From an uncultured Porphyromonadaceae bacterium (GTDB taxonomy: Bacteria; Bacteroidota; Bacteroidia; Bacteroidales; Muribaculaceae), in assembly GCA_900545955.1 (NCBI GenBank), contig URAU01000015.1, positions 1 to 62,279 of the forward strand: 62,279 nt of DNA. The letters run 5' to 3'. Positions within the stretch are counted from its first letter, which is position 1; each line of letters begins with the position of its first letter. The notes under the pieces are model-generated. The model was not told where the DNA came from, did not search any database, and was given only the letters and a program-made list of their open reading frames with translations. Shown here piece by piece: positions 53,301 to 60,284 of this stretch. The position numbers and the translations under genes are program-made.

Positions 53301-53791
53301 CCGAGCGCCCCGAAGAGGAGGAATTCGTGGCCGACTGCGCCATCGAGAGCGATATGGAACTGCTCCTCCCGGCCGACTACGTGCCGCAGGAGAGCGAGCG
53401 CATCGCCCTCTACCGCGAACTCGACAATATCGACCGCGAGATGGATCTGATGGAGTTCCAGTCGAACCTTATCGACCGTTTCGGGAAGATTCCGCCCGAA
53501 ACGGCCGAACTTATCCGCGTGCCGCGGCTGCGGCGCCTCGGCCGTCAGCTCGGTATCGAGAAAATCTCGCTCAAGCAGGGGCTTATGTACCTCTATTTTG
53601 TCGACGAATCGAACAAGGCCTACTATCAGAGCCCGATGTTCGGACGCCTGATTACCTACCTGCAGCAGAATCCGCTGCGCGTGAAAATCCGCGAGAAGGG
53701 CGGCAAGCGCAGCTTCTCGATTGCAAACGTCCCCTCGGTGGATACGGCGGTCGACATCCTCCAGGAGATTCACGCCCTCCCGGTGAGCTGA
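50372..53791 (+). CDS. mfd: Transcription-repair coupling factor
   Basis: A 1139-residue Mfd that removes stalled RNA polymerase at DNA lesions and recruits UvrA. The UvrB-homology region occupies the N-terminal third. The RNA-polymerase interaction (CarD-like) domain begins about residue 450 (LKELQSIEPGDFIVHVDHGVGRFGG), the translocase has Walker A CGDVGFGKTEIA and the DEEQ box VIDEEQKFGV, and the TRG motif and helicase C part include HQLRGRVGRSSRKAFCYL. The C-terminal TRCF domain is present. Complete and of normal length. It converges on thiD with 24 bp between stops. Confidence 0.97.
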   Translation: MQLQEIESAFITPARSRAIVKAVELAGSQRVEFKGLSGSSAAMALAAIGPLPHPVVIVADTLDDAGYLYQDLSRLLGEQAVAMLPSAYKRDIKYGRVDPPSQIMRIETLNRLGDPADKALRAVVTYPEAIAEKVARKADLSAHTLRLAAGEEINLDDTRKWLLDNGFGQVDYVYEPGHFAIRGSIIDIFGYSSELPYRVDLFGDEIESIRTFNIETQLSERKLDSISVTANVATDSDSAGESLLDFVASDTLLCVRSEQFALGRIDAVCSETFSTSSMLADEGDANALKNLVDPERFHARWETFAKIHFSGEKAPDAEISDEPQPQNSTAAPAAKLVTARGTATLDFGCTPQGLYHKNFDLISASFTHLLEQGYTLYILSDSEKQIERLRAIFDERGDKIPFTPVLSTLHEGFVDHTVRACFFTDHQIFDRFHKYTLKGERARSGKLALSLKELQSIEPGDFIVHVDHGVGRFGGLLRTQVNGSTQEMIKLVYKNNDCIFVSIHSLHKLAKYRGKEGVEPTVNKLGSGAWNRLKEKTKSKLKDIARDLIRLYAARKEEKGFSFSPDSYLQHELEASFIYEDTPDQTTATNAVKQDMESPRPMDRLICGDVGFGKTEIAVRAAFKAATDGKQVAVLVPTTVLAYQHFNTFRSRLADFPVRVEYLSRARTGKQAKQILADLAEGKIDILIGTHRIVGKDVKFHDLGLLVIDEEQKFGVAVKEKLKHLKVNVDTLTMSATPIPRTLQFSLMGARDLSAITTPPPNRYPILTSVNTLTDDILAEALNFELSRNGQTFIINNRIEGLYQLEQMVKRVVPDARTLVAHGQLPPEQLEKAVLDFANHDYDILLATTIVESGIDMPNVNTIIVNNAQNFGLSELHQLRGRVGRSSRKAFCYLMVPPGTPLTPVARRRLQAIESFSDLGSGIHIAMQDLDIRGAGNLLGAEQSGFIADLGYETYQKILKEAVTELRTEEFSDTLKAERPEEEEFVADCAIESDMELLLPADYVPQESERIALYRELDNIDREMDLMEFQSNLIDRFGKIPPETAELIRVPRLRRLGRQLGIEKISLKQGLMYLYFVDESNKAYYQSPMFGRLITYLQQNPLRVKIREKGGKRSFSIANVPSVDTAVDILQEIHALPVS

Positions 53792-53815
53792 CCGCCGCCC
53801 CCGTCTTTCGGGAAA

Positions 53816-54631
53816 TCAATAGAACGGATGGAAATGATGCACCGGCCCGTGACCGTGGCCTATGGCATACTGCGCTCCGGCGGCGATGGCTCCGGCGAGG
53901 TATTCCTTGCCCAGCCGTGCGGCCGTGTCGAGGTCGGCGCCCTTGGCCAGATAAGCGGCGATGGCCGACGAGAGCGTGCAGCCCGTACCGTGGGTGTTTT
54001 CGGTGCGCACGCGCGGCGACGTGAGGCGCATCGAGCGTCCCGTCTCTGCATTGTAGAATATGTCGGTCAACTCATTGTCCGTAAGGTGTCCGGCTTTGAG
54101 CATTACCGACACTTTTGAGTCGGTAAGCCGCGAAAGCTCGCGGGCCGCGTCCTCCAGCTGGTCCTGATGGTCGACCGTCTCGCCCAGCAGCAAAGATGCT
54201 TCGGGGAGGTTGGGCGTGATTACGCGCGAATAAGGTATCAGTTCGTCGCGCAGCGTGGACACGGCCTCGGGCTGTAAAAGCGCGTCGCCCGAAGTGGCCA
54301 CCATTACCGGATCGAGCACGATATTGCGCACATCGGGATAGCTCTGAAGCGTATGGAGCACGGTGCGGATAAGTTCCGAGCTGTGGAGCATGCCGATTTT
54401 CACGGCGTCAACGCCGAGGTCGTCGATTACGGAGCGTATCTGCCCCTCCACGAAGTTCACCGGGATGGGATGTACGCCGTAGACTCCAACGGTATTCTCA
54501 TCCACGACGGCCACGACGGCCGAGGTGGCGAACACCCCGAGCGCAGAGAAAGTCTTGATGTCGGCCTGCAGACCGGCGCCCCCCGAGGGGTCGCTGCCGG
54601 CGATTGTCAATCCTATCTTATGCTTTTTCAT
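53816..54631 (-). CDS. thiD: Hydroxymethylpyrimidine/phosphomethylpyrimidine kinase
   Basis: A 271-residue ribokinase-fold enzyme that phosphorylates HMP and then HMP-phosphate for thiamine synthesis. Signatures are TIAGSDPSGGAGLQADIKTFSALGVF, DPVMVATSGDALL, TPNLPEASLLLG and the anion-hole THGTGCTLSSAIAAYLAKG. It starts at ATG 54631 and overlaps tenA by 14 bp, so translation is coupled. It is the last gene of the thiS operon. Confidence 0.96.
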   Translation of the reverse strand: MKKHKIGLTIAGSDPSGGAGLQADIKTFSALGVFATSAVVAVVDENTVGVYGVHPIPVNFVEGQIRSVIDDLGVDAVKIGMLHSSELIRTVLHTLQSYPDVRNIVLDPVMVATSGDALLQPEAVSTLRDELIPYSRVITPNLPEASLLLGETVDHQDQLEDAARELSRLTDSKVSVMLKAGHLTDNELTDIFYNAETGRSMRLTSPRVRTENTHGTGCTLSSAIAAYLAKGADLDTAARLGKEYLAGAIAAGAQYAIGHGHGPVHHFHPFY

Positions 54632-55295
54632 TATCGGTATAGTTTAGCGGTGCAGCGAACTGCATAGGTGCCTGCCAGAATGCCTCCTCCATACGCGAGG
54701 CCTGATAGAAAACTTCCGTCATGCGCCGGCGCGTCTCGGCTGGAGCATCGGCGGCAAGCCGGTCGCAGATATCGATGGCGAGGTTGGTCGAGGCGTCGAA
54801 CCCCTCGTCGGCATAGGTCTGAATCCAGGCGGCGTAGGGATTTCCTTCCATTCGTGCGGTAGCGATGATGTGGCGTCCCACCTCGCGGTAAATCCAGAAA
54901 CACGGCAGGATTGCGGCGCACTCCACGGCGACATCCTCAAGCGCCTGAGCCTTGAGCAGGGATGTATAGTGCAGGCAGGTGTCCGACATTTGGTCGGGTG
55001 TACCGTCGACAAAGAGGGCGTGGAGGCTCTTTTCGACCATCACACCGTCGCGGGCGAACCGTAGGAAGGTGTCCATCAGTTCGGGCGAGGGCACGCGCGA
55101 GGCGATGTGGGCGAGCACGCGCGAGTATTCGTTGAGGTAGAGGGCATCCTGGCCGATATAGTGATTGAAGCAAGCGCGCGGGAGCGTTCCTTCGGCAAGC
55201 CGCTGAAGGAACGGCAGTTGCAGTATCCGCTCGTAGACGGGGAGCGACTTGGCCCACGCCTCTTGGCTCCAGGATTTTTCAGTTTCGGTTGACAT
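54618..55295 (-). CDS. tenA: Aminopyrimidine aminohydrolase / thiaminase II
   Basis: A 225-residue TenA that turns aminopyrimidine from degraded thiamine into HMP, feeding ThiD. The start SQEAWAKSLPVYERILQLPFLQRLAEGTLPR and YLNEYSRVLAHIASR are typical, and the catalytic cysteine is in the AAILPCFWIYREVGR stretch; the C-terminal part has the glutamate in RMEEAFWQAPM. Its presence, with no thiC in the operon, points to salvage of HMP rather than synthesis from AIR. Confidence 0.95.
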   Translation of the reverse strand: MSTETEKSWSQEAWAKSLPVYERILQLPFLQRLAEGTLPRACFNHYIGQDALYLNEYSRVLAHIASRVPSPELMDTFLRFARDGVMVEKSLHALFVDGTPDQMSDTCLHYTSLLKAQALEDVAVECAAILPCFWIYREVGRHIIATARMEGNPYAAWIQTYADEGFDASTNLAIDICDRLAADAPAETRRRMTEVFYQASRMEEAFWQAPMQFAAPLNYTDNEKA

Positions 55296-55333
55296 TGGGA
55301 ATCGGTTGTTTTATTGAAGTTTGGAAGGGATTT

Positions 55334-56056
55334 TTAGAAATCGATAATCTCGGAGCGCAGCGACAGCAGGTCGAGGAAGAATAGGCGCCCCGCCAGCGGC
55401 TCGCCGCACCCGGTAATCACCTTGATGGCCTCGCACGCCTGGATGGCACCTATCGCACCGGGCACGGCGCCGATTACGCCTGACGTTTTCAGCGGTACGC
55501 CGGTCAGCACCTCGCGGTCGGGGAAAAGATTGGTGAGGCGGCGCTGCCTCGGAGGCAGATTCATCACTGCCACCTGGCCGCAGAATTCGCCTATGGCTCC
55601 GTAGACCCACGGTCGACCGGCGGCCGCACAGGTATCGTCGATCAGATAGCGCGTGGCGAAATTGTCGGTGCAGTCCACCACCAGCTCGCAGTCGTCGACG
55701 AGCCGCCGGGCGTTTTCCGGCGTAATCCCCTCTGGCACAGCCGTCAGCTCGATTTCGCTGTTCATCGCCCGGAGGCGACTGAGGGCGCATTCGGCCTTCG
55801 GCTTGCCGAGGTCTGCCTCGGCGTAGAGCGTCTGGCGCTGGAGGTTGCTCAGGCTCACGGTGTCGGGGTCGCAGAGCGCGATATGCCCCACCCCGGCTCC
55901 GGCCAGGTAGGTGGCCACGGGCGCACCGAGGCCTCCAAGTCCTACAATTAGTACCCGGGCGGCTCTCAGGCGCTCCTGTCCTTCGAGCCCAATCTGAGGG
56001 AGCATGGTCTGGCGCGAATAGCGCTCGGATGGCAATGTCTCGTGGCTTGCGGCCAT
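55334..56056 (-). CDS. thiF: ThiF/MoeB-family sulfur carrier adenylyltransferase
   Basis: A 240-residue E1-like enzyme that adenylates the C-terminal glycine of ThiS. Seen: RYSRQTMLPQIGLEGQERL, the nucleotide motif GLGGLGAPVATYLAGAGVG, DPDTVSLSNLQRQTLY and VDCTDNFATRYLIDD. The zinc-binding CxxC pairs of E. coli MoeB/ThiF are not found (RLTNLF and PLKTSGVIG stand in their place), a variant I recall in other Bacteroides ThiF. It lies 38 bp upstream of tenA and 29 bp after thiH. Confidence 0.92.
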   Translation of the reverse strand: MAASHETLPSERYSRQTMLPQIGLEGQERLRAARVLIVGLGGLGAPVATYLAGAGVGHIALCDPDTVSLSNLQRQTLYAEADLGKPKAECALSRLRAMNSEIELTAVPEGITPENARRLVDDCELVVDCTDNFATRYLIDDTCAAAGRPWVYGAIGEFCGQVAVMNLPPRQRRLTNLFPDREVLTGVPLKTSGVIGAVPGAIGAIQACEAIKVITGCGEPLAGRLFFLDLLSLRSEIIDF

Positions 56057-56085
56057 AATAACAGATAGTTAAGTCGGTTAAGCAA

Positions 56086-57198
56086 TCAGTCGAACACGCG
56101 GTCCCAGTCTTTCCACACCGGTTCGCGGCCGAGGGAGCGGAGGTCGGCAGCAACGGCGGTGGGACTGGTGGGATCGCTGATGGCGAACTGCTCAAGCGAG
56201 TCGGGATATGTGGCGTAGCCTCCGGGATCGGTCTTCGACCCGGCGCTCATTGTTGTTACGCCGAGCGTAGCCATGTTGTTGCGGAAGGCGTGGTCTTCGC
56301 GGGTGGAGTATGAGATGTCAACATCGGGGTCGAAGATGCGGAAGGCGAAGGTGAGCTGTGCCAGCTCGCGGTCGGACATCACTACGTTGGGCTGGAAGCC
56401 CGACTCCGACGGCCGCATGCGCGGAAAGTTTACGGAATACTTTGTCTTCCAGTAGTTTTTGCGCAGATAAAGCAGATGGCGTGCCATCATGGTTACGTCG
56501 GTGCGCCAATCCTCCAGACCGATGAGCACCCCCATTCCGATTTTGTGGACACCGGCCATCCCCATGCGGTCGAAGCCGTCGCAGCGCCATTCGAACTTCG
56601 ACTTCATCCCGGCGGGATGATACACCTTGTAGCGGGCGCGGTTGTAGGTTTCCTGGAAGCAGATTACGCCGTTGAGACCCGAATGCGTAAGCCGCTCATA
56701 GTCTTCAGTCGAAAGCGGCATCACCTCGATAGTGAGGTTGCTGAAATAGGGACGGCACACCTGGAGCGCTTTCTCTATGTAGTCGGTTCCGGCGGCGAGC
56801 GGATTCTCGCCGGTCACGATAAGCAGATTCTCAAACGGCCCCATGGCCTTGATGGCCTTGCACTCGGCCTCGATCTGCTCGGGTGTGAGGATTACGCGCG
56901 GAATCATGTTGTGGCGGTTGAAGCCGCAGTATACACAGGAGTTTGTGCAGGAATTGGTTATGTACATTGGGATGAATATCGAAACCGTCTTGCCGAAGCG
57001 CTGTTCGGTTATGGCGCGGCTGCGGCGCGCCATCTGCTCGATATACGGGGCGGCCGCAGGCGAAATCAGCGCCATGAAATCGGTGTCGGTCAGGCGCTCC
57101 TTGGCCAGGGCACGCTCCACGTCGGCAGACGTCATGGCCTGGATGCGGGCGGTGGTTTCATCCCAGTCGTAATGTTCAGCTAAATAGTCGGAAAACAT
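56086..57198 (-). CDS. thiH: 2-iminoacetate synthase
   Basis: A 370-residue radical SAM enzyme that cleaves tyrosine to give dehydroglycine for the thiazole ring. The cluster motif is in ITNSCTNSCVYCGFN, with the three cysteines spaced CxxxCxxC, and family features include GENPLAAGTDYIEKAL, CFQETYNRARYKVYHP and MSAGSKTDPGGYA. It starts at ATG 57198, 31 bp after thiG. Use of ThiH, not ThiO, fits an anaerobe. Confidence 0.96.
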   Translation of the reverse strand: MFSDYLAEHYDWDETTARIQAMTSADVERALAKERLTDTDFMALISPAAAPYIEQMARRSRAITEQRFGKTVSIFIPMYITNSCTNSCVYCGFNRHNMIPRVILTPEQIEAECKAIKAMGPFENLLIVTGENPLAAGTDYIEKALQVCRPYFSNLTIEVMPLSTEDYERLTHSGLNGVICFQETYNRARYKVYHPAGMKSKFEWRCDGFDRMGMAGVHKIGMGVLIGLEDWRTDVTMMARHLLYLRKNYWKTKYSVNFPRMRPSESGFQPNVVMSDRELAQLTFAFRIFDPDVDISYSTREDHAFRNNMATLGVTTMSAGSKTDPGGYATYPDSLEQFAISDPTSPTAVAADLRSLGREPVWKDWDRVFD

Positions 57199-57229
57199 TT
57201 ATGCTTTTTATATCAAATCTATCTGAGAA

Positions 57230-57997
57230 TCAGTCGAGAAACGAAGTGAGAGGAGATGTGGCCTCGCCGTAGGAGCCTACGGCGCCGAGTCCGGCCTCGA
57301 AAGCCTCACGGCCGGCCACGGTGGCGTCGGCAAATGCGCGAGCCATGCGCACGGGGTCGCCGGCCACGGCGATAGCTGTATTCACCAGCACGGCATCCGC
57401 GCCGATTTCCATCGCCTCGGCGGCGTGGGAGGGTGCGCCGAGTCCGGCGTCGACCACCACGGGCACGCGGCTCTGCTCGATGATGATTTTCAGCAGGTCG
57501 CGGGTCACGAGCCCCTTGTTCGAGCCGATGGGGGCGGCAAGCGGCATCACGGCGGCTGAACCCACCTCCTCAAGACGCTTGCAGAGCACCGGGTCGGCCT
57601 GGATGTAGGGAAGCACCACGAAACCCATCTTCGCAAGCTTCTCGGTGGCGAGCAGGGTCTCCACGGGGTCGGGGAGCAGATATTTCGGGTCGGGGTGGAT
57701 TTCAAGTTTTATGAAATTGGTACCGAAAGCCTCGCGGGCCAGCTGGGCGGCCAGCACGGCCTCGTCGGAGTTGCGTACGCCCGAGGTGTTGGGGAGCAAC
57801 TGCACCCCCTCGGCCACCACGTGGCGCAGCATATCGTCCTCGCGGTTGTCCATGTCGATGCGCTTCATGGCTACAGTGACCATCTGCGAACCCGAGGCCT
57901 TGATGGCGCGGGCCATAAGCTCGTTGCTGCGGAATTTTCCGGTGCCTACAAACAGGCGCGAGGTGAATTCCTTACCTCCTATTACAAGTTTTTCCAT
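57230..57997 (-). CDS. thiG: Thiazole synthase
   Basis: A 255-residue TIM-barrel enzyme that assembles the thiazole phosphate from DXP, dehydroglycine and ThiS-thiocarboxylate. The Schiff-base lysine is in TVAMKRIDMDN, the phosphate loop is in LAAPIGSNKGL and the end has the GADAVLVNTAIAVAGDP motif. It overlaps the end of the TenI-ThiE gene by 16 bp, so translation is coupled. Confidence 0.97.
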   Translation of the reverse strand: MEKLVIGGKEFTSRLFVGTGKFRSNELMARAIKASGSQMVTVAMKRIDMDNREDDMLRHVVAEGVQLLPNTSGVRNSDEAVLAAQLAREAFGTNFIKLEIHPDPKYLLPDPVETLLATEKLAKMGFVVLPYIQADPVLCKRLEEVGSAAVMPLAAPIGSNKGLVTRDLLKIIIEQSRVPVVVDAGLGAPSHAAEAMEIGADAVLVNTAIAVAGDPVRMARAFADATVAGREAFEAGLGAVGSYGEATSPLTSFLD

Positions 57998-59175
57998 TGT
58001 TCAGATTTATGTATATTGTTGTTTATCAGATTAATAATTTCGTGGGTGGTTGCCGCCGGGTCGGGACTGCCGAGAATCGTGGAACTGATGGCTACGCCGC
58101 TGACTCCGGTACGGAGTATCGCGGGAATGTCGGCCGGGACGATTCCACCGATGGCCACCACGGGGATGCGGACGCCATTTCTGCGGCACTCTCCCATAAT
58201 ATTATCGTAGCCCCCGGGGCCGAGCGTGGGCGCGAGATTCTTCTTTGTCGAGGTGAAGCGGAAGGGGCCGACCCCGGCGTAGTCAGCTCCGGCGCGGGCG
58301 GCTTCAAGAAGGGTCTCGAAGGTGTTGGCCGTGGCGCCGATGATTTTCCGGGGACCGAGGATGCGCCGTGCGTCGGCCACGGGCATATCGTTCTGCCCCA
58401 GATGCACGCCGTCGGCACCGAGCCGGTCTACAAGCTCCACGTGGTCATCTATAATGAAAGTCGCCCCGAATTCGCGGCAGAGCGCCGCGATGCGGCTCCC
58501 CTCGTCGAGGAGCGTTTCGGTGTCGGCGTCCTTGTGGCGCAGCTGAATCCAGCGGCACCCACCTTCAAGGGCGAGCCGCGCCCCCTCGGCCACATCAAGC
58601 GCCTCCGTAGGATGCGTGATAAACTGTAGGGCAAAATGCTCCGGGTCGATTGGCCGTCGCCATGCGTCGGTCAGGAGCACCGCGCCACCGAATCCGGCGG
58701 CTTCGATGCGCGGCAGAAGCTCGCGCGTCACGCCCCCGAGAGCAAATATTTTCTCCGAGGCCACGGCGGCCAGTTCATCGAAACTGTAGGCGGGTTGGTA
58801 GCCGGGCTTCGACATCGACGGCGCCATGGGGCTGAGCAGCACATAGTGGGCCGACTTGGCGGCTTCCACCGCCTCGGCAGGTGAATGCGCCCCGCGGCTC
58901 ACGAATCCCGTCAACCCTTCGGGCACAGCCACGCATCGGCCGTTCAGCTGAACGCCGCCCACACCCAGTCGAGCAGCGAGCTCCTGATGGTCGTGGAGTG
59001 TAAGCCTTTGGCGAAACTCGGCAGGTATCCCCTCAACGAGCCGCATGATTTCTTCGACCGACGAGCCGGGTTTGCGGATGTGCACGCGCCAGAAACCTCC
59101 GGCCGTCAGCGCATCGGCAATCGCCTGCGCCTCGCCGGGGTAGAAATACGTCGGAGTTATGGCTATAAGTCTCAT
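57982..59175 (-). CDS. thiE: TenI-ThiE fusion: thiamine phosphate synthase
   Basis: A 397-residue protein made of two related TIM barrels. Residues about 1-180 are TenI-like (HIRKPG, LHDHQELAARLGVGGVQLNGR, ALGGV), and residues about 181-397 are ThiE, which joins HMP-PP and thiazole phosphate: QLRHKD, IIDDHVELVDRLGADGVHLGQND, GVGPFRFTSTKKN and AIGGI. Bacteroides usually encode the two as separate genes. TenI may aromatise the thiazole tautomer, so the fusion would link successive steps. It overlaps thiG by 16 bp and follows thiS by 10 bp. Confidence 0.93.
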   Translation of the reverse strand: MRLIAITPTYFYPGEAQAIADALTAGGFWRVHIRKPGSSVEEIMRLVEGIPAEFRQRLTLHDHQELAARLGVGGVQLNGRCVAVPEGLTGFVSRGAHSPAEAVEAAKSAHYVLLSPMAPSMSKPGYQPAYSFDELAAVASEKIFALGGVTRELLPRIEAAGFGGAVLLTDAWRRPIDPEHFALQFITHPTEALDVAEGARLALEGGCRWIQLRHKDADTETLLDEGSRIAALCREFGATFIIDDHVELVDRLGADGVHLGQNDMPVADARRILGPRKIIGATANTFETLLEAARAGADYAGVGPFRFTSTKKNLAPTLGPGGYDNIMGECRRNGVRIPVVAIGGIVPADIPAILRTGVSGVAISSTILGSPDPAATTHEIINLINNNIHKSEQWKNL

Positions 59176-59185
59176 ATTCCGAATG

Positions 59186-59392
59186 TTATCCGCCGCACAC
59201 AGCGCGTATTACGGTGATTTTCATCCCTTCGCGCAGCGGCATCTCCGCCCACTGCGAGCGCGGAGCCAGCGTATTGTCGACGGCCACAGCCTGACCCGAT
59301 CCGTCGAGCCGTTCGGCCTTCAGCAGCGCCGCGAGCGTCGGCACCGCCTCGGCATCCACCGTAACCGTCCGTTTGTTTATTTCAACTTCCAT
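59186..59392 (-). CDS. thiS: Sulfur carrier protein ThiS
   Basis: A 68-residue ubiquitin-fold carrier that delivers sulfur, as a thiocarboxylate, to the thiazole synthase. The C-terminal Gly-Gly (AVCGG) is present, and MEVEINKRTVTV and VAVDNTLAPRSQWAEMPL are typical strands. It is the first gene of the operon, with ATG at 59392. The riboswitch, terminator and one REP-like unit lie in its leader. Confidence 0.95.
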   Translation of the reverse strand: MEVEINKRTVTVDAEAVPTLAALLKAERLDGSGQAVAVDNTLAPRSQWAEMPLREGMKITVIRAVCGG

Positions 59393-59438
59393 TACTATAT
59401 GCAGTTACATTTCAAATAATCTGTCGGTTATCCCATAT

Positions 59439-59464
59439 TGTAGGGATGCACCCCGGTGCATCCG
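59439..59464. repeat. REP-like palindromic repeat (locus 4)
   Basis: TGTAGGGATGCACCCCGGTGCATCCG, written here in two parts: TGTAG plus the palindrome GGATGCACC/GGTGCATCC around CC. It lies within the transcribed leader between the terminator and thiS. Confidence 0.85.
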
Positions 59465-59490
59465 ACTATCGTACCACCCCCTATAAACGC

Positions 59491-59517
59491 AAAAAACCGC
59501 TGCACTGGGGGCAACGG
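59491..59517 (-). terminator. Leader terminator downstream of the TPP riboswitch
   Basis: On the minus strand CCGTTGC, an 7-nt loop and GCAGCGG (one G-T pair) are followed by six T. It is the probable premature stop used by the riboswitch. Confidence 0.85.
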
Positions 59518-59583
59518 TCGGCATCTTTTTCCGTCGGGGATTCCGCAAAAGCGATTCCGGAGGCGGAACTGTGGGGAGGAAGC

Positions 59584-59681
59584 GCTCAAACTCCTTCCGG
59601 CGGTGCTGGCCGCGTCAAGTTCAAAGGGTATAATCTCAGACAGCCGCCCGCCAACCGGGCCGACTGCCACCCCTCTTGAGC
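59584..59681 (-). promoter_or_regulatory. TPP (thi-box) riboswitch
   Basis: On the minus strand GCTCAA (59676-59681) pairs with TTGAGC (59584-59589) as P1. Inside are the conserved blocks GGGGTG, CTGAGA, TACCCTTTGAACTTGA and the GCCAGCACCGCCGGAAGGA-type end, all in consensus order. It precedes thiS by about 190 nt and is followed by an intrinsic terminator, so thiamine pyrophosphate should switch the operon off. Confidence 0.95.
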
Positions 59682-59704
59682 ATCGGGTGTATTCTCTTCA
59701 CCTG

Positions 59705-59735
59705 CAAAAGTACTAATTCCCCCGCTCATTTGCAA
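59705..59735 (-). promoter_or_regulatory. Promoter of the thiamine operon
   Basis: TTG and TACTTTTG exactly 20 bp apart on the minus strand, with predicted start near 59698, about 17 nt before the riboswitch. Confidence 0.82.
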
Positions 59736-59852
59736 TCATGATATGGCAAAATTACCGTATGCGACGCCAATCGAATCAACAAATCAGCAAACAGGCAATC
59801 TCACGGCGAACCTACGGAGAAGTCGGCATGTTTATATTCAGTAAACAGTCGG

Positions 59853-60023
59853 TAAGTAACTGGTCGAAATTTTTTTTAATATTTCCGGGAGGAAAATTTT
59901 CAGGAGATTTTTCTCGATGAAGAAGGAGTGTAGATGTCTACACGACTGATGAAGAGAGGAAAAGATTCGAAAATTTTACCGCGGAAATATTGAAATAATT
60001 AGATCAGGAAAGTATAAAATAAA
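59853..60023 (+). mobile_element. 186-bp element, truncated inverted copy
   Basis: About 171 bp are nearly identical (about six substitutions and one indel) to the complement of 47404-47589. The left TAAGTAACTG terminus is intact, but the last 15 bp, including the right terminus, are absent. Sequence after 60023 is unrelated and leads into the integrase region. Confidence 0.85.
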
Positions 60024-60048
60024 CACATAGCGAAAAAGCAAATTTGGG

Positions 60049-60096
60049 CAAAGCGTAGCGAATTAGCTGATACAGCGTTCGTTACGCTTTGTTTTT
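60049..60096 (+). terminator. Hairpin terminator at the mobile-element border
   Basis: CAAAGCGTAGCGAA pairs with TTCGTTACGCTTTG (one wobble) around a 15-nt loop and is followed by five T. It lies 26 bp after the end of the truncated repeat. Confidence 0.75.
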
Positions 60097-60255
60097 CTAT
60101 GGAGCAGAGCCAACGAAATGCCACCTCGAAGCCAAACGGTGCAGAAGTTCAGTTACCACCTCATTACTCCCGTAACGGGTGCAGATTTCTTGCTAAATAC
60201 TTCTGTTTCTGCGTTTTGCATCGATTTGCATAGCTGTCGGTAACTCACTAATAAC

Positions 60256-60279
60256 TAATTTTGTAACCAAAAAAAGGAG
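60256..60279 (+). promoter_or_regulatory. -7 box and Shine-Dalgarno site of the integrase gene
   Basis: TAATTTTG at 60256-60263 and AAGGAG ending at 60279, five bases before ATG 60285. This is the clearest SD in the window and fixes the ATG over the GTG at 60279. Confidence 0.65.
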
Positions 60280-60284
60280 TGAGT

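Noticed and set aside
55311..56195. Longer minus-strand frame overlapping thiF in another phase
   Set aside because: Arginine/proline-rich shadow frame; thiF in its own phase carries all family motifs.
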